Source: an uncultured Eubacteriales bacterium
GTDB lineage: Bacteria; Bacillota; Clostridia; Monoglobales; Monoglobaceae
Reading direction: 5' to 3'
Assembly: GCA_900555375.1 (NCBI GenBank)
Contig: USLC01000021.1
Span: 1 to 8,447, forward strand
DNA: 8,447 nt
Of this stretch, positions 1-6,525 are shown one piece after another. Below the pieces are notes generated by a model. That model saw nothing but the letters and a program-made list of their open reading frames with translations. It was not told the origin of the DNA and searched no databases. A program made the position numbers and the translations under genes. Numbering within the stretch: position 1 is the first letter of the stretch; each line of letters opens with the position of its first letter.

Positions 1-1006
1 CTGCCACATCGGGTCTTTTGCCCTTTGCTCTGCGCGGTCTTCCCCCGCGCCTGTCCGCTTTGTCGCTTTTATTTACATTCTTCTCTTCGGCGTCATCCGC
101 TTTGGCCTCCGATTCATCATAAAGCTCACCCTCAAATATTTTCTCTTCGGGGGTTTCTTCGCCTTGCAAATCCAATTCTTCTTTAAACTTTATTTTGGAA
201 TTTAAGGGTTTAAATTCGCCAATCTTGTAGCTGCCGAATCTAAATCCGTCACCTTCTTCAAACTTGACCTTTACCTCGCCCTTAAGCGTGGCAACATCAA
301 CAACTATTCCCTTTCCGTCACGGGTTTCTACCACCGCCCCTTTATGCGGCAGTTTTTTTAACATATCATCATATGCATTTTGTTCGTACTGCAGACAGCA
401 CATCAGCCTTCCGCATACTCCCGAAATTTTGGTTGGGTTAAGTGACAGGCCCTGCTCCTTTGCCATTTTTATCGAAACGGGTCTGAAGTCGTCAAGAAAA
501 GTACCGCAGCACAAATTTCTGCCGCAGATTCCGTAGCTGCCTATCTGTCTTGCCTCATCGCGGACACCGATTTGCCTAAGCTCTATCCTTGTATGGAATA
601 TGCTTGCAAGTGTTTTGACCAGCTCGCGGAAGTCAACCCTTCCGTCCGCAGTAAAATAAAACAGTATTTTACTTCTGTCAAACGTGTATTCAACATCCAC
701 AAGCTTCATATCAATGTTGTGTTCGCGTATTTTTTCGGCAGCAATTATAAAGGCATCCTTTTCCTTCTCTTTATTTTCGGCAACCGTTTTAAAGTCATCT
801 TCGTTTGCCTTGCGTATAATAGGTTTAAGCGGAGCAACAATTTCGCTGTCATCAACATTCTTGTTTGCTATCACCACGTGACCGAGTTCAACACCGCGCG
901 CCGTCTCAACAAGAATTTTGGTTCCCACCGAAAGCTGCTCGCCTTTTGGGTCAAAATAATATATTTTCCCTGCGCTGCTAAAGCGCACTCCTATAATTTC
1001 TACCAT
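1..1006 (-). CDS. ricT: RicT/YaaT-family PSP1-domain protein, 3' end outside the window
   Basis: The frame translates from an ATG at 1006 as MVEIIGVRFSSAGKIYYFDP and stays open to the window edge, giving 335 codons without a stop. In Bacillus subtilis, RicT (YaaT) forms a complex with RicA and RicF that carries Fe-S clusters and promotes RNase Y-dependent mRNA maturation, sporulation and competence. Two cysteine clusters typical of the family are visible: C161, C166 and C167 in CGRNLCC, and C198, C203 and C204 in GVCGRLMCC. They lie in the PSP1 domain. After about residue 270 the chain becomes acidic, then ends in a Lys/Arg-rich tail (RRGGRPRRAKGKRP), probably a disordered C-terminus. A good Shine-Dalgarno sequence, GGGAGGAAATAC, precedes the ATG and lies inside the end of holB, so the two genes overlap by 29 nt and are probably co-transcribed. 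The family call is secure; the missing part is only the C-terminus. Confidence 0.93.
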   Translation of the reverse strand, partial: MVEIIGVRFSSAGKIYYFDPKGEQLSVGTKILVETARGVELGHVVIANKNVDDSEIVAPLKPIIRKANEDDFKTVAENKEKEKDAFIIAAEKIREHNIDMKLVDVEYTFDRSKILFYFTADGRVDFRELVKTLASIFHTRIELRQIGVRDEARQIGSYGICGRNLCCGTFLDDFRPVSIKMAKEQGLSLNPTKISGVCGRLMCCLQYEQNAYDDMLKKLPHKGAVVETRDGKGIVVDVATLKGEVKVKFEEGDGFRFGSYKIGEFKPLNSKIKFKEELDLQGEETPEEKIFEGELYDESEAKADDAEEKNVNKSDKADRRGGRPRRAKGKRPDVA

Positions 1007-1961
1007 GTATTTCCTCCCAGTATTCCGTCGCCATACAAAGTACGGCGGCAGAGTAGTTTGCGTTTCTGCTTATTGCAAGCGAGTATTTTGTCACGATTTC
1101 GCAAAAATGATATGCCGCCTCTGCCGTCACAATCATACTGACGCGCTTAAGCTCGGCAATTTTATCCGCATTTGTAACGTCGTAATCTCCGCATACTTTA
1201 ATATGAAGTATATCCTCAGACCAGCCTGCCATTATATCAAGCACGGTTTTTATATCGGAATTGTTCTGCTTTAAAAACTTCACAAAATCGTAAAGCGATT
1301 TTGCACCTTTGCCGCAGATACCGACCAGATGCCCTATAACCGTATCGCGCAAAGCCACCGCCTCTGCATCTGCGGAAAATTCAAGCGCTTTGCCTATGCT
1401 TCCGCCGCTCATAGCAGAAATAACCTTTGCCCGATGTGCGTCCGCAATATTATTTTCGGTAAGATACTTCTCTACCTCATCTCTTAAAAGCGGACTTATT
1501 CTTATCATTGCCGCGCGCGAGCGTATCGTCTGTAAAAGAGCGTTCGCATTTGACGCAATAAGTATAATGATGCAATATTCGGGCGGTTCTTCAAAAACCT
1601 TAAGAAGACTGTTCTGCGCAGGCTCTTGCATTGTATCGGCATTTGGTATGATATACACCTTTCTGTCCGACAGAAACGGCTTTATATACACATCCGCCTT
1701 CATAGAGCGTATTGTATCGATAAGAACATTCTTCTGTTTTTTAGACGAATCATAAAGCTCATTTGTTACAACAATTATATCGGGATTATTTTCCGCAGAG
1801 GCCCCGCCGCAAAGCTTTTCCGCAAATGCCGTCGCAAGCGAAAGCCTGCCTACACCCTCTGCGCCCTCGAATATATAGGCGTGGCCTATATGTCCGCTTG
1901 AAATTATACTGTCAAGCAGCTTTTTAACTTTATCGTGACCCGCAATTTTATCCATCCTCAT
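978..1961 (-). CDS. holB: DNA polymerase III delta prime subunit (clamp loader)
   Basis: This 327-residue protein has the length and order of bacterial delta prime, the non-motor AAA+ subunit of the clamp loader that opens the beta sliding clamp. An N-terminal HAYIFEGAEGVGR (27-39) is the P-loop region; it has Arg39 where an active Walker A has Lys, as expected of a subunit that need not hydrolyse ATP. The block NSLLKVFEEPPEYC (117-130) is a delta prime/gamma hallmark. Two features are unusual. The four-cysteine zinc module normally found after the P-loop helix is missing: only C51 remains and the chain runs directly to NNPDIIVV. The SRC motif reads SRA (148-150). The start at 1961 is 2 nt after the glyS stop and has no strong ribosome site, so translation is probably coupled; an in-frame ATG at 1955 is an alternative. 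The gene lies between glyS and ricT. Confidence 0.93.
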   Translation of the reverse strand: MRMDKIAGHDKVKKLLDSIISSGHIGHAYIFEGAEGVGRLSLATAFAEKLCGGASAENNPDIIVVTNELYDSSKKQKNVLIDTIRSMKADVYIKPFLSDRKVYIIPNADTMQEPAQNSLLKVFEEPPEYCIIILIASNANALLQTIRSRAAMIRISPLLRDEVEKYLTENNIADAHRAKVISAMSGGSIGKALEFSADAEAVALRDTVIGHLVGICGKGAKSLYDFVKFLKQNNSDIKTVLDIMAGWSEDILHIKVCGDYDVTNADKIAELKRVSMIVTAEAAYHFCEIVTKYSLAISRNANYSAAVLCMATEYWEEIHGRNYRSAL

Positions 1962-1963
1962 AA

Positions 1964-3346
1964 TCAGAACTTAATACCGTTTCTGATATACTCAATCAAG
2001 TCGTCAATCTTTACTCTCTCTTGCTCCATCGTATCACGGTGGCGAATTGTAACGCTTGAATCCTCTTCCGAATCAAAGTCGTAGGTTATGCAGAAGGGCG
2101 TTCCTATCTCGTCCTGTCTGCGATAACGCTTGCCTATGCTTCCCGCTTCATCATATTCGCACATAAACTCAGACGAAAGCATAGTATAAACCTCGCGAGC
2201 CTTATCCGAAAGCTTTTTTGAAAGCGGAAGAACTGCAGCCTTAATCGGTGCAAGTGCGGGATGCAGATGCATAACCGTGCGCACGTCATTTTTCTCTGTA
2301 TCCACAACCTCTTCATCATATGCTTCAACAAGAAATGCAAGCGCCACGCGGTCTGCACCGAGAGACGGCTCTATGCAGTACGGAATGTACTTTTCGCCCG
2401 TCTCGGGGTCATTATATTCCATCTTCTCGCCGCTGAATTCGCTGTGCTGCTTTAAGTCAAAATCGGTTCTGTCCGCTATTCCCCACAGCTCACCCCAGCC
2501 GAACGGGAACATAAACTCTATATCGGTTGTCGCATTGCTGTAATGCGACAGCTCTTCCTTCTCGTGATCGCGAAGCTTAATATTCTCCTCGGATATTCCC
2601 AATGACAGCAGGAAGTTCTTGCAATAGTCCTTCCAGTAGTTAAACCATTCAAGGTCTGTTCCGGGCTTGCAGAAGAACTCAAGCTCCATCTGCTCAAACT
2701 CGCGCGTTCTGAAAGTAAAGTTACCGGGGGTAATCTCGTTTCTGAACGATTTACCAACCTGACCTATTCCGAAAGGAACTTTCTTTCTTGAAGTACGCTG
2801 AACGCTTTTAAAGTTTACGAATATACCCTGTGCCGTTTCGGGACGAAGATATATTTCATTTTTGCTGTCCTCTGTAACGCCCTGAAACGTTTTAAACATA
2901 AGATTAAACTTTCGTATATCGGTAAAGTTATGCTTTCCGCATTCGGGGCAGGCTATATTATTATCATCAATATACTTCATCATCTTTTCATCGGACCAGC
3001 CATCGGCCGAAACGCCTGCCGCGTCCTCTATAAGCTTGTCCGCACGGAAACGCGCCTTACACTCTTTACAATCCATAAGAGGGTCTGAAAATCCGCCTAC
3101 GTGACCCGATGCAACCCACGTTTTGGGGTTCATCAGTATAGCGGCGTCAAGACCCACGTTGTACGGGCTTTCCTGAATAAACTTCTTCCACCACGCGCGC
3201 TTAACGTTGTTCTTAAACTCAACGCCGAGGGGACCGTAATCCCACGTATTGGCAAGACCGCCGTATATCTCCGAGCCGGGGTATATAAACCCTCTGCCCT
3301 TGCACAGCGCAACTATCTTTTCCATTGTTTTTTCTGTATTCTGCAT
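1964..3346 (-). CDS. glyS: Glycyl-tRNA synthetase, dimeric (eukaryote-like) type
   Basis: This cytosolic class II aminoacyl-tRNA synthetase of 460 residues charges tRNA-Gly with glycine using ATP. It is the single-chain homodimer type, not the separate alpha/beta (GlyQ/GlyS) enzyme. Residues 17-40 hold the conserved GRGFIYPGSEIYGG and NTWDYGPLG segment. Zinc-knuckle pairs CKEC (93-96) and CPEC (133-136) follow. RPETAQGIFVNFK (168-180) is highly diagnostic, motif 2 is FRNEITP with TFRTREFEQME (201-221), and motif 3 is GADRVALAFL (330-339). The anticodon-binding domain occupies about 364-457. All expected blocks are present, so the enzyme looks intact. It is the first gene of a leftward operon with holB and ricT. 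The predicted leader is only about 100 nt and shows no T-box consensus, unlike many Bacillota synthetase genes. The ribosome site is modest (GGGAAAGG about 10 nt before ATG). Confidence 0.97.
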   Translation of the reverse strand: MQNTEKTMEKIVALCKGRGFIYPGSEIYGGLANTWDYGPLGVEFKNNVKRAWWKKFIQESPYNVGLDAAILMNPKTWVASGHVGGFSDPLMDCKECKARFRADKLIEDAAGVSADGWSDEKMMKYIDDNNIACPECGKHNFTDIRKFNLMFKTFQGVTEDSKNEIYLRPETAQGIFVNFKSVQRTSRKKVPFGIGQVGKSFRNEITPGNFTFRTREFEQMELEFFCKPGTDLEWFNYWKDYCKNFLLSLGISEENIKLRDHEKEELSHYSNATTDIEFMFPFGWGELWGIADRTDFDLKQHSEFSGEKMEYNDPETGEKYIPYCIEPSLGADRVALAFLVEAYDEEVVDTEKNDVRTVMHLHPALAPIKAAVLPLSKKLSDKAREVYTMLSSEFMCEYDEAGSIGKRYRRQDEIGTPFCITYDFDSEEDSSVTIRHRDTMEQERVKIDDLIEYIRNGIKF

Positions 3347-3367
3347 TATTTATCAACCTTTCCCGGA

Positions 3368-3383
3368 CGTATAAGCCGTATAA
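3368..3383 (-). repeat. Tandem 7-mer in the glyS leader
   Basis: The 7-mer TTATACG (minus-strand sense) occurs twice, separated by GC, about 20 nt upstream of the glyS start and just before its ribosome site. It may be chance in AT-rich DNA or a small binding site. No known regulator is recognised. Confidence 0.35.
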
Positions 3384-3402
3384 TTACTGTAATATTCCCG
3401 CT

Positions 3403-3418
3403 CCGCATTTTACTGCGG
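3403..3418 (-). promoter_or_regulatory. Small hairpin in the glyS 5' leader
   Basis: In the minus-strand transcript, CCGCA and TGCGG form a perfect 5-bp stem with a 6-nt loop, about 55 nt before the glyS ATG. It has no following U-run, so it is not a terminator. The leader otherwise lacks the length and conserved bulge of a T-box, so no riboswitch class is assigned. Confidence 0.35.
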
Positions 3419-3454
3419 CAACGGTGCGAAACAAGTGACTTCGCCGATATTTTT

Positions 3455-3483
3455 ATTATAATATAACGCATAAATAAATTCAA
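3455..3483 (-). promoter_or_regulatory. Sigma-A-type promoter of the glyS-holB-ricT operon
   Basis: On the minus strand there is a -35 box TTGAAT (3483-3478), a 17-nt spacer and a perfect -10 box TATAAT (3460-3455). The predicted start, near 3448, leaves a leader of about 100 nt before glyS. Position, spacing and match all support a real vegetative promoter. No terminator separates it from the upstream GHL10 gene, so some readthrough from there is possible. Confidence 0.75.
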
Positions 3484-3500
3484 GCATTATATTAAAATTT

Positions 3501-3522
3501 TTGCATATAATTTGCATATAAT
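3501..3522. repeat. Perfect tandem duplication of an 11-mer
   Basis: TTGCATATAAT occurs twice with no gap (3501-3511 and 3512-3522), between the stop codon of the GHL10 gene and the glyS promoter. One helical turn per copy would put the same bases on one face of the DNA. It could be an operator or UP-like element, or a slippage product; nothing in the sequence decides. Confidence 0.5.
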
Positions 3523-3525
3523 ATT

Positions 3526-5451
3526 TTATTTCATAAGCTGCGAAATACGGTATACAAACAATGCAACCTCAACACGGCTTGCATAGCCCTTGGGTTTAAT
3601 GGTTCCGTCGCCGTATCCGCTCATCAGACCCTTGTCCACGCAGGCCGCCATTGCCTCACGGGCATAGAAGTATATATCGTCCGAATCACTAAAGTTATTA
3701 AGCACAGCCGTATTCGGTATTGTTGTCAAAAGCTTTTCGCGGGTAAGCACTCTGTAAGCGAGAGTTGCCATATCCTCGCGTCTGATTGTCGCATCGGGGT
3801 CAAAGCAATTGTCTCCCACGCCCGACGCTATCCCCAGCGCCTTTGCCATTCCTATTTCATTATAATAATATTTGCCCGGATAAACATCGGCAAAATTATC
3901 GGTAACCTCTGCCGTCTTGCCTAAAACTCTGAGAAGCAAAACAGTATTGTCCGCTCTGGTAATAAGCGAGTCGGGGTCAAACTCTGTCTCGCTTCTGCCT
4001 CTGATAATTCCGCGCGATGCAAGATTGTTAACCGCGTCCATTGCCCACCAATAATTTCCCATATCGGTAAACTTATTCTCATACTTGTCCGATGACGAAG
4101 GAAGCATATAATCGTTTGCCGACAAGCTGCCTCCGTCAGACGGAGCGGTGACCGTGTCACCGCTGTTATCTTCTGTCCGGACGCTTTCATTGTTGTCACC
4201 GCTTGCGCGAACCGCTCCCTGCGGCGCATTTACCGCCTCGCTGTTCATCTCTTGCATAAGTGCATAAATCGAGCGGTTCTGCAAAAACGTGTTATAGGTA
4301 AAGCAGCAGTATCCACCGATTTCGGGATTATTTCTTCCGTCAAGAATATGCGTGCGAAGCTCGTTCGTTCCGTTTTCGCCCGTCCACGCAGGAACCGAGC
4401 TTGAAGTTGTGCGGTATGCCGCTTCTCCGATGTACAGCTTAACGCCCGTACCATTTACCACATCCGACCACCAGTTGCACAAGGTTGTATAATCCGCTAT
4501 CTCGTAACCGATATTCCAGTATATCTGAGGCATTATGTAGTCAACCCAACCTTCTTTTACCCACTTGCGCGAGTCGGCATATATCTCGGTATAAGAACCG
4601 CCGCCGCGTGTATCGCTGCCCTCTGCCATATCGCTTTTGTTTGCCCAGATTCCTCTCGGGCTTATGCCAAACTGAATTTCAGGCTTGATACTGTGAAGCT
4701 TTTCGTCCATTGCCTTAACCAGCTTATCTACGTTAGAGCGTCTCCAATCCGCCTTGTCGGGGTATTGGTCTTTATGGAACGAGTAGGTTGTATCATCATC
4801 AAAACTGCTGTTGGGATAAAAATAATCATCCATATGTATACCGTCAACATCATAGTTCTCGGCAATTTCGGCCGCTCCTCTTACAATAAGGTCAACCGAC
4901 GCGCTGTCACCCGGATTATAATACATTTTTCCGTCGCTGTCGGTTAAAACAAGCCCCGGATTCAAAACCGCGGGATTGCTTTTTGCAAGATACTTGTTGT
5001 CAGCAGAGTTATTTGTTATCCTGTAAGGATTAATCCAGGCGTGAAGCTGCATACCGCGGTTATGCGCCTCTGTTACCGCAAATTCAAGCGGGTCAAAGTC
5101 ATTATCGGGCGCAAGCCCCTGAGTTCCCGTCAGATACTTAGACCAAGGAAAAATCGATGACTTATAAAAAGCGTCACCGCAGGGTCTTACCTGAAAGAAC
5201 ACGGCATTAAACCCCATATCCTTGCAGTTGTCAAGCACTTGAACAAGCTGGCTTTTAAGCACCTCCGAGTCAGTTGTCTGAGTGCTCGGATAATCGATAT
5301 TCGCAACCGTCGATACCCAAACCCCGCGAAGCTCTGTATTGTCGGCAGCGCTGACCTCCGCACCGTTCGGCACGTAAAATACCGATGTTGAAATCGCCGC
5401 GCACAAAACAAGCATCAGCATCTTAATCGCAAAATTTCTGTTTTTCTTCAT
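3526..5451 (-). CDS. Exported GHL10 (DUF187/YngK-like) glycoside hydrolase-like protein with three SLH domains
   Basis: This 641-residue protein starts with a signal peptide: basic MKKNRN, a hydrophobic core (about 8-27) and a likely cleavage near VSA-A (33-36). Residues 41 to about 400 form a GHL10 domain, a TIM-barrel family predicted to act on glycans. Its blocks include RGVWVSTVANIDYP (42-55), FFQVRP (85-90), HAWINPYRI (137-145), DGIHMDDYFYP (203-213), FGISPRGIWAN (261-271) and IMPQIYWN (306-313). The Asp pair in HMDDY is a candidate for catalysis or ligand contact. A low-complexity Ser/Asp/Gly-rich linker (about 408-460) leads to three SLH repeats starting near 461, 519 and 586, with TRAE-like ends ITRAD, IRRED and ASRVE. 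SLH domains usually hold proteins on pyruvylated secondary cell-wall polymer, so the enzyme is probably displayed on the cell surface. The substrate is unknown. The start is the ATG at 5451, with AAAGGA 13 nt upstream. Confidence 0.93.
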   Translation of the reverse strand: MKKNRNFAIKMLMLVLCAAISTSVFYVPNGAEVSAADNTELRGVWVSTVANIDYPSTQTTDSEVLKSQLVQVLDNCKDMGFNAVFFQVRPCGDAFYKSSIFPWSKYLTGTQGLAPDNDFDPLEFAVTEAHNRGMQLHAWINPYRITNNSADNKYLAKSNPAVLNPGLVLTDSDGKMYYNPGDSASVDLIVRGAAEIAENYDVDGIHMDDYFYPNSSFDDDTTYSFHKDQYPDKADWRRSNVDKLVKAMDEKLHSIKPEIQFGISPRGIWANKSDMAEGSDTRGGGSYTEIYADSRKWVKEGWVDYIMPQIYWNIGYEIADYTTLCNWWSDVVNGTGVKLYIGEAAYRTTSSSVPAWTGENGTNELRTHILDGRNNPEIGGYCCFTYNTFLQNRSIYALMQEMNSEAVNAPQGAVRASGDNNESVRTEDNSGDTVTAPSDGGSLSANDYMLPSSSDKYENKFTDMGNYWWAMDAVNNLASRGIIRGRSETEFDPDSLITRADNTVLLLRVLGKTAEVTDNFADVYPGKYYYNEIGMAKALGIASGVGDNCFDPDATIRREDMATLAYRVLTREKLLTTIPNTAVLNNFSDSDDIYFYAREAMAACVDKGLMSGYGDGTIKPKGYASRVEVALFVYRISQLMK

Positions 5452-5557
5452 AAAGTATAATCATTCCTTTCCCAACCGTATTTAAGGACAATCCTTTTAT
5501 ACAGTTTATGAACTCATATTTTATTTTAACACATCTATAATACACATAGACTTTATT

Positions 5558-5586
5558 ATTATATCACACTTTTTTGAAAATTTCAA
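5558..5586 (-). promoter_or_regulatory. Extended -10 promoter of the SLH/GHL10 gene
   Basis: On the minus strand: -35 box TTGAAA (5586-5581), a 17-nt spacer and a perfect TATAAT (5563-5558) preceded by TGA, giving an extended -10. The predicted start near 5551 gives a leader of about 100 nt. The leader contains short dyads, among them AAGGA-TTG-TCCTT, whose role is unknown. Confidence 0.8.
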
Positions 5587-5602
5587 ATTAAATTGCTGTT
5601 AC

Positions 5603-5640
5603 GAAAAAAACGGACAGGAAAAACTTTCGTTTTCCTGTCC
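5603..5640 (-). terminator. Leftward intrinsic terminator with no visible upstream gene
   Basis: A perfect 11-bp stem (GGACAGGAAAA at 5612-5622 with its complement at 5630-5640, 7-nt loop) is followed, in the minus direction, by G and seven Ts (5610-5604). This is a textbook Rho-independent terminator for leftward transcripts. It sits upstream of the promoter of the leftward SLH/GHL10 gene, so it cannot end that gene. To its right the nearest genes are all rightward. On the plus strand the hairpin has no T-run after it. It could block antisense transcripts, end a small RNA, or be left from a lost gene. Confidence 0.7.
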
Positions 5641-5649
5641 TATAATATA

Positions 5650-5678
5650 TTGACAAAATTCCGCATATATCCTAAAAT
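5650..5678 (+). promoter_or_regulatory. Promoter of the CrtO-like gene
   Basis: A perfect -35 TTGACA (5650-5655), a 17-nt spacer and TAAAAT (5673-5678, one mismatch) give a start near 5685 and a leader of about 66 nt. A TATAAT at 5678-5683 also exists but would need a 22-nt spacer. The promoter diverges from the one at 5558-5586. Confidence 0.75.
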
Positions 5679-5721
5679 ATAATAAAAGTTGAGTTAAGTT
5701 GATTAATAAACAATAATTTGA

Positions 5722-5740
5722 TCCGATAAATCGGAAGGAG
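5722..5740 (+). promoter_or_regulatory. Hairpin abutting the ribosome site of the CrtO-like gene
   Basis: TCCGA (5722-5726) and TCGGA (5731-5735) can pair around a TAAA loop, and the 3' arm runs straight into the Shine-Dalgarno AAGGAG ending at 5740. An ATG followed at once by TGA (5741-5746) comes directly after. The Shine-Dalgarno is 2 nt from GTG 5743 and 11 nt from TTG 5752, which favours the TTG as the real start. Confidence 0.45.
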
Positions 5741-5751
5741 ATGTGACCGAA

Positions 5752-6294
5752 TTGAAAAAACTTATTACAATCACATCAGCAGTTTCATTGCTTTTGGGGC
5801 TTACAGGTATGCTTCTGTATAAAAAATATGCAAACTCTGTATTTCTTGCGCTTACAATAACATTTTATACAACCTTTTACCACATAACAATGAGAATATT
5901 TGTCGGATATCTTGTCAATATTTACCGATATAACAAGAAGGACTCTCTTTCGTTCAGCCTGAGCCGCACGGAAAAAACCTTCTACGAAAAAATCAACATA
6001 AAGCATTGGAAGAAATATGCACCCACATATAACAAACAGTCGTTTTCGGTAAAAGAAAACTCTTATGCCGAGCTTATGCATAATATGCGCAACGCCGAGA
6101 TAGGTCACCTTATTATCAGTATACTCAGCTTTGCCCCTCTTCTGCTTTCAAAACCGCTGGATGGTTTTATTCCTTTTTTTATCACTTCTGTTCTTGCGGC
6201 TGTATTTGATATGCAGTTTGTGTTCATTCAGCGTTACAATATGTCAAGACTGAGCCGTACCGCACAACTTGCCTCGGCTCGCCGCCTCAAGTAA
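5752..6294 (+). CDS. Small membrane protein of the CrtO (glycosyl-diaponeurosporenoate acyltransferase-like) family
   Basis: The protein has 180 residues from TTG 5752 (MKKLITITS); a GTG at 5743 in the same frame would add three residues but lies too close to the ribosome site. Two hydrophobic segments lie at about 3-22 and 28-55, then comes a charged stretch, then two more near 119-137 and 140-158, so it is an integral membrane protein. Three blocks resemble Staphylococcus aureus CrtO, which acylates the sugar of staphyloxanthin: INIKHWKK in the middle, a RNAEIGH segment, and a C-terminal VFIQRYNMSRL, which corresponds to the IIVQRYNRPRL ending I recall for CrtO. Such proteins are also found in bacteria without carotenoids, and no carotenoid or glycosyltransferase gene is visible here. 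The substrate is therefore unknown. The gene stands alone, with its own promoter and a divergent SLH protein gene beside it. Confidence 0.75.
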   Translation: MKKLITITSAVSLLLGLTGMLLYKKYANSVFLALTITFYTTFYHITMRIFVGYLVNIYRYNKKDSLSFSLSRTEKTFYEKINIKHWKKYAPTYNKQSFSVKENSYAELMHNMRNAEIGHLIISILSFAPLLLSKPLDGFIPFFITSVLAAVFDMQFVFIQRYNMSRLSRTAQLASARRLK

Positions 6295-6406
6295 GCAGCC
6301 GAATTTTAAATTATTCTTACACTTATCCGCATTTAATACTTTTATTTCCGCAATAATATTTATTTTATCCCTCCGTTCATTCACTTTTTACATATTATAC
6401 CATAGA

Positions 6407-6471
6407 TTCCCAAATTATACAACAACCCTTTTGTAAAATGTTGCACGAAAAATGTCGCTCGAATTTGGGAA
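6407..6471. repeat. 10-bp inverted repeat enclosing a smaller one
   Basis: TTCCCAAATT (6407-6416) and AATTTGGGAA (6462-6471) are perfect complements separated by 45 nt. Inside, CAACA (6420-6424) can pair with TGTTG (6439-6443). In addition, ATTATAC occurs at 6394-6400 and again at 6414-6420, 20 nt apart. It could fold as a branched RNA or be an operator pair. No terminal duplication marks it as a transposable element. Confidence 0.4.
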
Positions 6472-6525
6472 ATATTATAAAATGGTACAAAACTGCATAT
6501 AAAACAGAATTTAAAGGCTTTTGGT

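Noticed and set aside
572..1141. A 189-codon rightward open frame opposite ricT and holB
   Set aside because: It lies antisense to ricT, whose leftward translation carries conserved cysteine clusters and a good ribosome site. The rightward translation resembles nothing known and has no ribosome site that I trust.
1309..1755. A 148-codon rightward frame opposite holB
   Set aside because: It is a complement-strand shadow of the delta prime gene, with unusual composition and no recognisable domain.
3347..3525. T-box riboswitch before glyS
   Set aside because: The leader from the predicted start is only about 100 nt, there is no T-box consensus, and no terminator/antiterminator pair is visible.
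5678..5683. TATAAT as the -10 box for the CrtO-like gene
   Set aside because: It is a better match than TAAAAT, but it lies 22 nt from TTGACA, outside the usual spacer range; TAAAAT at 5673-5678 gives 17 nt.
5785..6108. A 107-codon leftward frame opposite the CrtO-like gene, which could have explained the orphan terminator at 5603-5640
   Set aside because: It has no ribosome site or family resemblance, and its hydrophobicity simply mirrors the membrane protein on the other strand. The terminator remains unexplained.
6407..6471. The 10-bp inverted repeat as the ends of a miniature transposable element
   Set aside because: The unit is very short, I see no flanking target duplication, and the arms do not resemble known terminal repeats.
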